DNA from: Prevotella sp.
Lineage (GTDB): Bacteria > Bacteroidota > Bacteroidia > Bacteroidales > Bacteroidaceae
Assembly: GCA_017623155.1 (NCBI GenBank)
Contig: JAGAPR010000004.1
Span: forward strand, 62,001-126,000
Direction: 5' to 3'
DNA: 64,000 bases
Under the pieces are notes generated by a model. It did not search any database. It was not told the origin of the DNA and saw only the letters and a list, made by a program, of their open reading frames with translations. The translations under genes were made by a program, and so were the position numbers. Below are positions 43,881 to 51,484 of the stretch, one piece after another (within the stretch, counting starts at the first letter, position 1; every line of letters starts with the position of its first letter).

Positions 43881-45149
43881 ATGAAAATATTACTGTTAGG
43901 AAGCGGCGGACGGGAGCATGCGCTGGCATGGAAAATATCTCAAAGCCCGCGAGTGGACAAGCTTTTCATCGCCCCCGGCAACGCGGGAACAGGTAATTGC
44001 GGTGAGAATGTGGCAATGGGAGTGAACGATTTTGAGGCAATAAAGACATTTGTTGCCGGCAACGATGTGGATATGGTAGTCGTAGGACCGGAAGACCCGT
44101 TGGTGAGAGGCATCTACGACGATTTCAAGAACGATGAGCGAACGAAGAATATTCCCGTTGTCGGTCCTTCGAAAGCCGGTGCCGTGCTCGAAGGCTCAAA
44201 GGATTTCGCGAAAGGGTTTATGCAGCGTCACAATATTCCGACGGCGCGATACAAGACTATCGATGGCACGACGCTCGATGAAGGACTCGCTTTCCTTGAA
44301 ACGCTTGAGGCCCCGTATGTGCTCAAAGCCGACGGACTGTGTGCCGGAAAAGGCGTGCTGATACTGCCGACGCTTGACGAAGCGAAAAGCGAACTGCGCG
44401 AGATGCTCGGCGGAATGTTCGGTAACGCATCGGCACAGGTGGTTATCGAAGAGTTTCTCAGTGGTATCGAGTGCTCCGTGTTCGTGCTTACCGACGGTAA
44501 GAACTACAAGATACTGCCCGAGGCAAAGGACTATAAGCGCATCGGTGAGCATGACACCGGCCTGAATACCGGCGGAATGGGCAGCGTGTCTCCGGTGCCG
44601 TTCGCCACGAACGAGTGGATGAAAAAGGTGGAAGACCGTATCATCCGTCCCACGGTAGACGGTCTTGCTGCCGAAGGTATCGATTATAAGGGCTTCATTT
44701 TCTTCGGACTCATCAACGTGAAAGGAGAGCCTATGGTGATAGAATACAACTGTCGAATGGGCGATCCTGAGACGGAGAGCGTGATGCTGCGCTTGAAGAG
44801 TGACATTGTCGACCTGTTTGAAGGCGTGGCAAACGGCGACCTCGACAAGCGGAAGATTGAGTTTGACGAGCGGGCTGCGGTATGTGTGATGCTTGTCAGC
44901 GGCGGTTATCCGCAGGAGTATAAGAAAGGTTATCCCATAAGCGGTATTGAAGATGTTGACGGAAGCATCGTTTTCCATGCCGGAACAGCACTCAAAGACA
45001 ATCAGGTAGTGACTGCGGGAGGACGTGTGATAGCCGTAAGCTCATACGGAAAAGACAAGGCCGAGGCTTTGGCAAAGTCGTTTGAAGAGGCTAATAAAAT
45101 TCATTTTACCGACAAATATTTCCGCAGCGACATAGGCAGCGACTTGTGA
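43881..45149 (+). CDS. purD: Phosphoribosylamine-glycine ligase PurD (GARS)
   Basis: PurD joins phosphoribosylamine and glycine with ATP in the second step of purine synthesis. The 422-residue ATP-grasp enzyme starts [19 protein letters not shown], with [12 protein letters not shown], the ATP-grasp segment [11 protein letters not shown], and the metal-binding [29 protein letters not shown] completes the core. Length is normal. It follows the peptidase gene by 60 bp and precedes the membrane protein by 12 bp. The next step in the pathway, PurN, is encoded at 13077. Confidence 0.96.
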   Translation: MKILLLGSGGREHALAWKISQSPRVDKLFIAPGNAGTGNCGENVAMGVNDFEAIKTFVAGNDVDMVVVGPEDPLVRGIYDDFKNDERTKNIPVVGPSKAGAVLEGSKDFAKGFMQRHNIPTARYKTIDGTTLDEGLAFLETLEAPYVLKADGLCAGKGVLILPTLDEAKSELREMLGGMFGNASAQVVIEEFLSGIECSVFVLTDGKNYKILPEAKDYKRIGEHDTGLNTGGMGSVSPVPFATNEWMKKVEDRIIRPTVDGLAAEGIDYKGFIFFGLINVKGEPMVIEYNCRMGDPETESVMLRLKSDIVDLFEGVANGDLDKRKIEFDERAAVCVMLVSGGYPQEYKKGYPISGIEDVDGSIVFHAGTALKDNQVVTAGGRVIAVSSYGKDKAEALAKSFEEANKIHFTDKYFRSDIGSDL

Positions 45150-45161
45150 TTTCGGTCAGAA

Positions 45162-46100
45162 ATGGTCAAACGACTGCAAAATAAAATATCAGAGAGTAGG
45201 ACAACTCTGCCCATTGTCGCCATTTACGGGACGGCAATATGGATGGCAGACGGACTGTATCCCGCGCATATGTGGATACAGTTCGCCTGCTTTGTTTTGT
45301 CAACCTACCTGATGATGGAGTTGAACAACAGCAACGCCCTTATCAGAGTATACAGCCGCATGGTGTCGTGCTCGTTCATTGCCCTTGCCGCGATGTGTTG
45401 TTTCCTGTTCGATGCGGTGAACGAAGCAGCCGCGGCGACATTCGTCACGGCGTCATATCTGCCGCTATTTCACAGTTATCAGGACAAGACGGCAACAGGA
45501 AGAATATTCTACGGCTTCATGATGATAGGACTGTCGAGCTTGTTTTATGTGCATACTTTGTTCCTTGTACCGGCAATGTGGATAGTAATGATATTCTATT
45601 TGCAGACGATGAGCCGGCGCACATTTCTCGCTTCGGTCATCGGTGTGGTAACACCTTATTGGTTTGCCACATTATATTATATATATTCAGGCGGCATACA
45701 TGCTGTCATCGACCATTTTTTGCCGCTCGGAATAATCGTTTATCCGCCCGACTATTCCATACTGTCGGTGAATAAAATCATTTCTTTTGCTTTCATCGCC
45801 GTGCTTGCCGTCATCGGGATAATACATTTCATACGCACGGCATACAACGACAAGATAAGGATAAGAATGCTATATAACATTTTCATATTCATGGCATTGG
45901 TTGTCATTGCGTTGACAATAACTTTCCCCCAACATTACGATATACTGACGCGGATACTCATAATAAACACGGCTCCGCTCATAGGCCATTTCATTTCGCT
46001 CACCAACACGCGGGTCACAAACGTTGTTTTTTGTGCAATCGTGATAATATTGATGGCGATAACAGGATTTAATTTATGGACTTCATTATTACTCTTCTGA
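45162..46100 (+). CDS. Uncharacterised multi-pass membrane protein
   Basis: This 312-residue protein has about nine to ten hydrophobic segments (for example residues 17-45, 68-90, 120-150, 160-180, 205-225, 240-262 and 285-312). It has no recognisable transporter or enzyme motif. The first TM region follows a short basic N-terminus (MVKRLQNKISESR). It starts 12 bp after purD, and its 3' end overlaps the YqaA-like gene by 25 bp, so it is cotranscribed and perhaps coupled. Similar conserved proteins occur in Bacteroidales next to purD; I cannot name the family with confidence. Confidence 0.7.
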   Translation: MVKRLQNKISESRTTLPIVAIYGTAIWMADGLYPAHMWIQFACFVLSTYLMMELNNSNALIRVYSRMVSCSFIALAAMCCFLFDAVNEAAAATFVTASYLPLFHSYQDKTATGRIFYGFMMIGLSSLFYVHTLFLVPAMWIVMIFYLQTMSRRTFLASVIGVVTPYWFATLYYIYSGGIHAVIDHFLPLGIIVYPPDYSILSVNKIISFAFIAVLAVIGIIHFIRTAYNDKIRIRMLYNIFIFMALVVIALTITFPQHYDILTRILIINTAPLIGHFISLTNTRVTNVVFCAIVIILMAITGFNLWTSLLLF

Positions 46101-46528
46101 CAGATTACGGATATTTCGGCATGCTGATAGCCGCATTTTTAGCCGGCAGTTTCTTCCCTTTCAGCAGTGAGGCTGTGATGATTGCCCTTTTGGCCGCCGG
46201 CTTAAATCCGTGGCTTCTCATTGTCTATGGCAGCGTTGGCAATGTTGCCGGCGGGATGTTTAACTATATGGTAGGCCGTCAGGGCAAGTTGGAATGGATA
46301 GAACAATATCTCCATGTGAAGCGCAAAGACCTTGACCGGGCAGAGAAATTCATGGCAGGGCACGGAGCGTGGATGGGCTTTTTCGCTTTCGTTCCCATTC
46401 TCGGCAGTGCCATTACGATAGCTCTCGGACTGATGAGGGCCAATATCACAATCTCTTTCATAAGCATAACGATTGGCAAGTTCTTGCGATATGTACTGTT
46501 GATATACGGTGCAAGCATGTTGATATGA
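46076..46528 (+). CDS. YqaA-family (DedA/SNARE-associated-like) membrane protein
   Basis: This 150-residue inner-membrane protein has about four helices and the compact DedA-like core. It begins MDFIITLLTDYGYFGMLIAA and has LAGSFFPFSSEAVMIALLAA, a hydrophilic loop with GRQGKLEWIEQ, and the motif GAWMGFFAFVPILGSAITIA. This fits YqaA, a small relative of DedA flippase-like proteins. It overlaps the preceding membrane protein gene by 25 bp. Substrate unknown; the family is linked to lipid scrambling. Confidence 0.82.
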   Translation: MDFIITLLTDYGYFGMLIAAFLAGSFFPFSSEAVMIALLAAGLNPWLLIVYGSVGNVAGGMFNYMVGRQGKLEWIEQYLHVKRKDLDRAEKFMAGHGAWMGFFAFVPILGSAITIALGLMRANITISFISITIGKFLRYVLLIYGASMLI

Positions 46529-46590
46529 ATGTACGGGGACGAATAGGAGTTAAAAAAAACAAAATATTTAATATCTCACCTTATTTATAT

Positions 46591-46598
46591 TACCTTTG
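46591..46598 (+). promoter_or_regulatory. -7 promoter box for the DUF2723 gene
   Basis: TACCTTTG matches TAnnTTTG and lies about 75 bp upstream of the ATG. A matched -33 element is not clear. Confidence 0.45.
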
Positions 46599-46671
46599 CA
46601 CGGATAATATCACAGCTAAAAGAATATAGATATAACAATAAAGAATTAGAATAACGTAATAATCATTTGGG

Positions 46672-49600
46672 ATGATGAAACAGTTTAAGCGAGTGGACAA
46701 TTTGGTAGGGTGGCTGTCTTTTTTGATAGCTGCTTTCGTTTATTGCTCCACGATTGAACCGACAGCAAGTTTTTGGGACTGTCCGGAGTTTATAACAACA
46801 GGGTATAAACTTGAAGTGGGGCACCCGCCGGGAGCACCTTTCTTTGCCATGACGGCAAACATATTCTCGCAATTCGCAAGCGACCCGACGCAAGTGGCAT
46901 ACATGGTTAACATGATGAGCGCGCTGTTGTCGGCCATCACCATAATGTTTTTGTTCTGGTCTATATCACATCTCGCACGTAAGTTGCTCATCAAGGATTG
47001 GAGTGAGCTTACCGTGGCGAAAGTCATTGCCATAGAAGCCTCTGGACTTGTGGGCGCGCTGATATACACTTTCAGTGACACGTTCTGGTTTAGCGCGGTC
47101 GAGGGCGAGGTATATGCCTATTCATCGGCATTCACGGCCATTGTGTTTTGGCTCATATTGAAATGGGAAGACCATGCCGACGAGCCTCACAGCGACCGAT
47201 GGTTAGTGCTCATCATGTATATGACCGGTCTGTCTATCGGAGTCCATCTGCTCAATTTGCTCTGCTTGCCGGCGATAGTGCTCGTTTACTACTACCGTCG
47301 TTTCCCGCACAAAAATTCGGATGCCGATTTGCGCGGCTCGCTGATAGCACTCGGAATATCGGTAGCCATACTCGTGGCGGTGCTTTATGGCGTTGTGCCG
47401 GGCATCGTGCGTGTGGGCGGATGGTTTGAATTGTTCTTCGTGAACACCCTCGGTTGCCCGTTCAATACAGGCGAGATTGTATATATAATACTTCTTGTGG
47501 CATGTATTATTTGGGCAATATATGAGACATATAAAGACAACAACCAGAAGCGCGGCAATATCGCTTTCATGGCATCAGTGGCCATGCTCGGTATTCCTTT
47601 CTACGGCCATGGTATATCTTCGATTGTCATCGGTGTGATAGTGCTGTCGGTATTGTGGCTTGTGTTGAAGTATACTAAAAAGGGTATGCCGCTTATCAGC
47701 TCGCGAGTGAAAAACACTTCGCTGCTCTGCATGCTCATGCTGATGATAGGATATTCCAGTTATGCGATGATAGTGATACGTTCATCGGCCAATCCTCCCA
47801 TGGACCAGAACTCCCCCGAGGATATATTCACTCTCGGAGAATATCTCGGACGTGAGCAATATGGCAACCGGCCGTTGTTCTACGGACAGGCTTATACGTC
47901 GCAGGTTGCTCTCGATAAAGAAGGAGAATACTGCCGTCCGCAGATGAAGAAAGGTGCGCCGGTATATCAGCGTAAGGAAAAAGCATCTGCCGATGAGAAA
48001 GATTCATATTTCGTAGTACGCACGAAAGATGAGTATAAGTATGCCCAAAACATGCTGTTCCCCCGAATGTATAGTGATACTCATGCCAGCGCTTACGAGA
48101 GTTGGATGGGCGGTGTGAGCGGAAGTCAGGTGCCTTACGACCGTTGTGGCGAGCCGATGATGGTCAAGATGCCGTCGCAATTGGAAAATCTACGTTTCTT
48201 CCTGTCTTACCAATGTAACTTCATGTATTGGCGTTACTTTATGTGGAACTTCGCAGGACGCCAAAACGACTTGCAGGGAAACGGAGAACTCGAGCACGGC
48301 AACTGGATAACCGGCTTCTCATGGTTCGACAACTGGCGGCTCGGAAATCAAGACCTGTTGCCCGATGAACTGAAAGAGAACAAGGGACATAACGTGTTCT
48401 ATTGTCTGCCACTGCTGCTTGGTATTATCGGATTGCTTTGGCAGTCGTTTAGAAAAGGTCCCAACGGAATACGCCAATTCTGGGTTGTATTCTTCCTTTT
48501 CTTCATGACAGGACTTGCTATTGTCATATATCTTAATCAGACACCAATGCAACCGCGTGAACGCGACTATGCTTACGCCGGCTCATTCTATGCATTCGCA
48601 ATATGGTGCGGACTCGGAGTAGCGGCTATTATAGACGAGATAAACCGCAGGTTGAAAGGCCACGAAAATGTTGTTGCGGCAATAGTGGGAATTGTCTGCC
48701 TGCTTGTACCTGTACAGATGGCATCTCAGACATGGGATGATCACGACCGTAGCGGACGCTATACATGCCGCGATTTCGGACAGAACTATCTTATGTCGCT
48801 TCAGAAAGAGGGTAATCCTATTATCTATACCAACGGAGATAACGATACCTTCCCACTTTGGTATAATCAGGATGTGGAGGGAATACGCACCGACGCGCGC
48901 GTTTGCAACCTCAGCTATCTGCAAACCGACTGGTATATAGACCAGATGTGCCGTCCGGCTTATGACTCGCCTTCCGTGCCGATAACATGGAACCGACTTG
49001 AATATTGCTCCGGAACAAACGAATATGTGCAACTTAATCCGATGCTGAAAGAAAGCATCAAGGAGCTTTACAGCATATATCCGGAAGAGGCCAAGAAGAT
49101 GTTTGGAGATGAACCGTTTGAGTTAAAGAACATACTCAAATACTGGGTGCGCAACGAGGTCAACGACAGTCAACGCGACGTGATGTCGCTTATGGCCGGC
49201 GGCGACCGCGAAAGCATTCATGTAATTCCCACCGATACAGTGTATGTCACAATCGATAAAGAGGCGGTAAGGAAGAGTGGAATGATGATGGCTACCGATT
49301 CAATACCGGACAAGATGGTAATCTCGCTCGCCGGAAAGCGTGCCTTGTATAAAGGTGACCTCATGATGCTCGAGATGATAGCGCAAAGTAACTGGGTGCG
49401 CCCGATTTATGTGGCTCTCACAGTTGGTTCAAACAACTACATGAACCTTGGAGACAACTTCATACAAGAGGGACTTGTGAACCGCATCACACCGTTTACC
49501 ACCAACGTTCCCGGAGCAAAGAACTTCGATACAAAGCGAAGTTACGATGTGATGATGAACAAGTTTAAGTTCGGAGGCATATCGAAGAAAGGTATATACA

Positions 49601-50061
49601 TCGACGAAACGGTGATGCACATGTGCTATACACACCGCCGTACATTCGTGCAGTTGGCGATGAATCTTGTCGTTGAGGGACAGAATGAGAAAGCAGCAGA
49701 AGTGCTTGCATACGTCGACAAGAACATCCCTGAGTACAATGTGCCGCTCGATTATCAGTCGGGTTCGCTTGATGAGGCTCGCGTTTACGCCGCGATAGGC
49801 AACAAAAAAGCCGCAAACCATTTGATAAAGGAGTTGTGGAAGAAGTCGAGTCAGTACATGAATTGGTATCTGTCGCTTGAGGGTATCCGCTTCACAAGTT
49901 CGCAAAGAGAGTGCTTGGCAAATCTGCACATCATGCAGCAAACCGCCATAATAGCCGGCGAGACAGATCCGGCATGGGGCGAAAAGAAGATGAAAGAAGT
50001 AGAGATATTCGCCGAGAGATATCAGAACAAGGGCGGAAAATTTAGTTTGGAAGGCCAATAA
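46672..50061 (+). CDS. DUF2723 membrane glycosyltransferase-like protein
   Basis: This 1129-residue integral membrane protein has an N-terminal hydrophobic half (to about residue 680) with a GT-C-like layout. The conserved acidic motif SFWDCPEF, in the first extracytoplasmic loop, is the DUF2723 hallmark. The C-terminal half is a soluble region with helical repeat-like segments (AMNLVVEGQNEKAAEVLAYV). DUF2723 proteins are widely conserved in Bacteroidota and are proposed to be lipid-sugar-dependent protein O-mannosyl/glycosyltransferases. Length is normal. The gene ends ten bases before the deacetylase gene and is probably cotranscribed with it. Confidence 0.88.
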   Translation: MMKQFKRVDNLVGWLSFLIAAFVYCSTIEPTASFWDCPEFITTGYKLEVGHPPGAPFFAMTANIFSQFASDPTQVAYMVNMMSALLSAITIMFLFWSISHLARKLLIKDWSELTVAKVIAIEASGLVGALIYTFSDTFWFSAVEGEVYAYSSAFTAIVFWLILKWEDHADEPHSDRWLVLIMYMTGLSIGVHLLNLLCLPAIVLVYYYRRFPHKNSDADLRGSLIALGISVAILVAVLYGVVPGIVRVGGWFELFFVNTLGCPFNTGEIVYIILLVACIIWAIYETYKDNNQKRGNIAFMASVAMLGIPFYGHGISSIVIGVIVLSVLWLVLKYTKKGMPLISSRVKNTSLLCMLMLMIGYSSYAMIVIRSSANPPMDQNSPEDIFTLGEYLGREQYGNRPLFYGQAYTSQVALDKEGEYCRPQMKKGAPVYQRKEKASADEKDSYFVVRTKDEYKYAQNMLFPRMYSDTHASAYESWMGGVSGSQVPYDRCGEPMMVKMPSQLENLRFFLSYQCNFMYWRYFMWNFAGRQNDLQGNGELEHGNWITGFSWFDNWRLGNQDLLPDELKENKGHNVFYCLPLLLGIIGLLWQSFRKGPNGIRQFWVVFFLFFMTGLAIVIYLNQTPMQPRERDYAYAGSFYAFAIWCGLGVAAIIDEINRRLKGHENVVAAIVGIVCLLVPVQMASQTWDDHDRSGRYTCRDFGQNYLMSLQKEGNPIIYTNGDNDTFPLWYNQDVEGIRTDARVCNLSYLQTDWYIDQMCRPAYDSPSVPITWNRLEYCSGTNEYVQLNPMLKESIKELYSIYPEEAKKMFGDEPFELKNILKYWVRNEVNDSQRDVMSLMAGGDRESIHVIPTDTVYVTIDKEAVRKSGMMMATDSIPDKMVISLAGKRALYKGDLMMLEMIAQSNWVRPIYVALTVGSNNYMNLGDNFIQEGLVNRITPFTTNVPGAKNFDTKRSYDVMMNKFKFGGISKKGIYIDETVMHMCYTHRRTFVQLAMNLVVEGQNEKAAEVLAYVDKNIPEYNVPLDYQSGSLDEARVYAAIGNKKAANHLIKELWKKSSQYMNWYLSLEGIRFTSSQRECLANLHIMQQTAIIAGETDPAWGEKKMKEVEIFAERYQNKGGKFSLEGQ

Positions 50062-50070
50062 GATTATAAG

Positions 50071-50682
50071 ATGATTATAGAGCAGCCTGCAATGTGGTTG
50101 CGCTGGTTATATCCCAGAGCAACATGGAGAATGGATAAGCACGAGAAAGTCGTATATCTGACTTTCGATGATGGCCCTATACCCGAGGCTACGCCATTTA
50201 TTCTCGACACACTTGCCGCTGCCGGCGTTCATGCCACTTTCTTTATGGTGGGGGATAATGTCAGAAAATATCCCGAATTATACGAGAGAGTAGTGTCTGA
50301 GGGGCACAGGATAGGCAATCATACTTATAATCATATAGGAGGATTTCGACATTCGATAAAGGCGTATTACGACAATGCGGAGAAAGCGAACGAGTTGCTT
50401 CACACAAATTTGTTTCGTCCTCCGCATGGATGGATGCGCTTGGATCAGTACATTTGGCTCGGTCGCAAATACAGGATTGTTATGTGGGACTTGGTGACAA
50501 GAGACTATTCGAAGTGGATGACGGCCGAGGGGGTTCTCAATAACGTTAAGCGATATGTTCGCAATGGGTCGATAATAACCTTTCACGACTCGCTCAAAAG
50601 CATCGACAAATTGCATAAAGCCTTGCCCGAAGCAATAAAATGGCTGAAAGAACAAGGTTATGAGTTCAAGACTTTTGAATAG
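50071..50682 (+). CDS. Polysaccharide deacetylase family protein (NodB-like)
   Basis: This 203-residue protein has the complete NodB homology domain: motif 1 TFDDGP (catalytic base and metal Asp), motif 2 GNHTYNH (metal His pair), motif 3 FRPPHGWM, motif 4 WDLVTRDYS and motif 5 IITFHDS. It should therefore remove N- or O-acetyl groups from a glycan such as peptidoglycan or a cell-surface polymer. There is no signal peptide or membrane helix, so it is probably cytoplasmic or anchored by other means. It follows the DUF2723 gene by nine bases, placing it in a glycan-related unit. Terminator follows at 50706. Confidence 0.9.
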   Translation: MIIEQPAMWLRWLYPRATWRMDKHEKVVYLTFDDGPIPEATPFILDTLAAAGVHATFFMVGDNVRKYPELYERVVSEGHRIGNHTYNHIGGFRHSIKAYYDNAEKANELLHTNLFRPPHGWMRLDQYIWLGRKYRIVMWDLVTRDYSKWMTAEGVLNNVKRYVRNGSIITFHDSLKSIDKLHKALPEAIKWLKEQGYEFKTFE

Positions 50683-50705
50683 AACAATAGCGTAAACAGC
50701 AAGTT

Positions 50706-50754
50706 AAAGCGGAGAGAATAGGTATATTAACATGCCGTCTCTTCGCTTTTTTTT
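50706..50754 (+). terminator. Terminator after the deacetylase gene
   Basis: AAAGCGGAGAGA (50706-50717) pairs with TCTCTTCGCTTT (50738-50749) with one G-T wobble and a 20-base loop, followed by a run of T. Confidence 0.8.
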
Positions 50755-50853
50755 GCTCTTGCCATTATGCTGTTGACAGCAATGCGTATATGATTTTTTT
50801 GCCGGAGCAATAAAATTAAAATCCTTTTGTTTCGATTTTTCAGAATAAATAAT

Positions 50854-50861
50854 TATTTTTG
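50854..50861 (+). promoter_or_regulatory. -7 promoter box in front of the candidate ncRNA
   Basis: TATTTTTG matches TAnnTTTG. It ends five bases before the 5' strand of the closing stem of the RNA candidate, so the transcript would begin at the stem. The nearest TTTG (50826-50829) is 24 bp upstream, slightly longer spacing than usual. Confidence 0.5.
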
Positions 50862-50866
50862 CAGAT

Positions 50867-51050
50867 GACTCCCGGAGTTTCCTGCTTCGTAGGGCTATGG
50901 CCGACGTGTCTGCCGCTGCCTCTCATAGGAGAAGGATTGCTTGCCTGCGCCGTGCCGGAGGAAAGGGCTTGAAGCCTTGACTGACGGCAGTAGATGGGTG
51001 GGACGGGAGTCGCTATATATAGAAAGGCGTTTGCTAAACGCTTTGTTCTT
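50867..51050 (+). ncRNA. Candidate structured noncoding RNA (6S-like size)
   Basis: About 180 nt of GC-rich noncoding DNA begins right after a -7 promoter box and ends with a terminator-like hairpin. GACTCCCG (50867-50874) pairs with CGGGAGTC (51004-51011), and inside it CTGCCG (50910-50915) pairs with CGGCAG (50985-50990). Small hairpins fill the centre. GCGTTT (51027-51032) and AAACGC (51036-51041) form a terminal hairpin followed by TTTGTTCTT. A rod of about 145-185 nt closed by its ends recalls 6S RNA, but no diagnostic 6S motif was proven. SRP RNA, tmRNA and RNase P signatures are absent. Confidence 0.5.
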
Positions 51051-51484
51051 GACACTTCGAAATCTCGCAAATTTCCTAAGTTCAGTCAGAACATGGCAAC
51101 GGTAGATGCTCATGGGATGTTTTTATAGGCATTCCTATTGCTGTTATATCATGCCATTATTGTATCCTTACGATGATGTGCATTGGTGTAATGGTATATG
51201 GGGATAATTATATAAACGCATCGGCGTGGGTTCTGCGTTGCTCGTTCTACTAAGATGGGCAATGCGAGAAGCCTCAGAGTGTGGGACGGGCGACAGGCAC
51301 GGATCTCCACGCTTGAACCTAAATGTAATGCTTAACAATTTGTAGATCAGTGCTCATATATAACTGAAAGGCTATTTTGATACCACATGTTTTCCATCGA
51401 TTGTTAAGGTCATTGTTTCCCCCTTACACGAATTGAAAATGATAATTGAGCGCATTTTATTCCACCATTTGCAGTTTACATTCA
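51051..51484. other. Noncoding tract with hairpins at the left edge of the island
   Basis: No reading frame of note is present. At 51205-51320 there are two stem-loops: GCGTTGC with GCAATGC (one wobble) around a loop containing TTCTACTAAGATGG, and AGTGTGGGA with TCTCCACGCT. The layout recalls the 3' guide-RNA end of IS200/IS605-type elements, but no transposase or TnpB gene is nearby. The rest (51321-51484) is AT-rich with no structure I can name. It separates the ncRNA candidate from the TOTE gene. Confidence 0.35.

Noticed and set aside
46076-46100. Frameshift between the two membrane protein genes
   Set aside because: A 25-bp overlap with both frames intact and conserved family features in the second indicates a normal overlap, not a broken gene.
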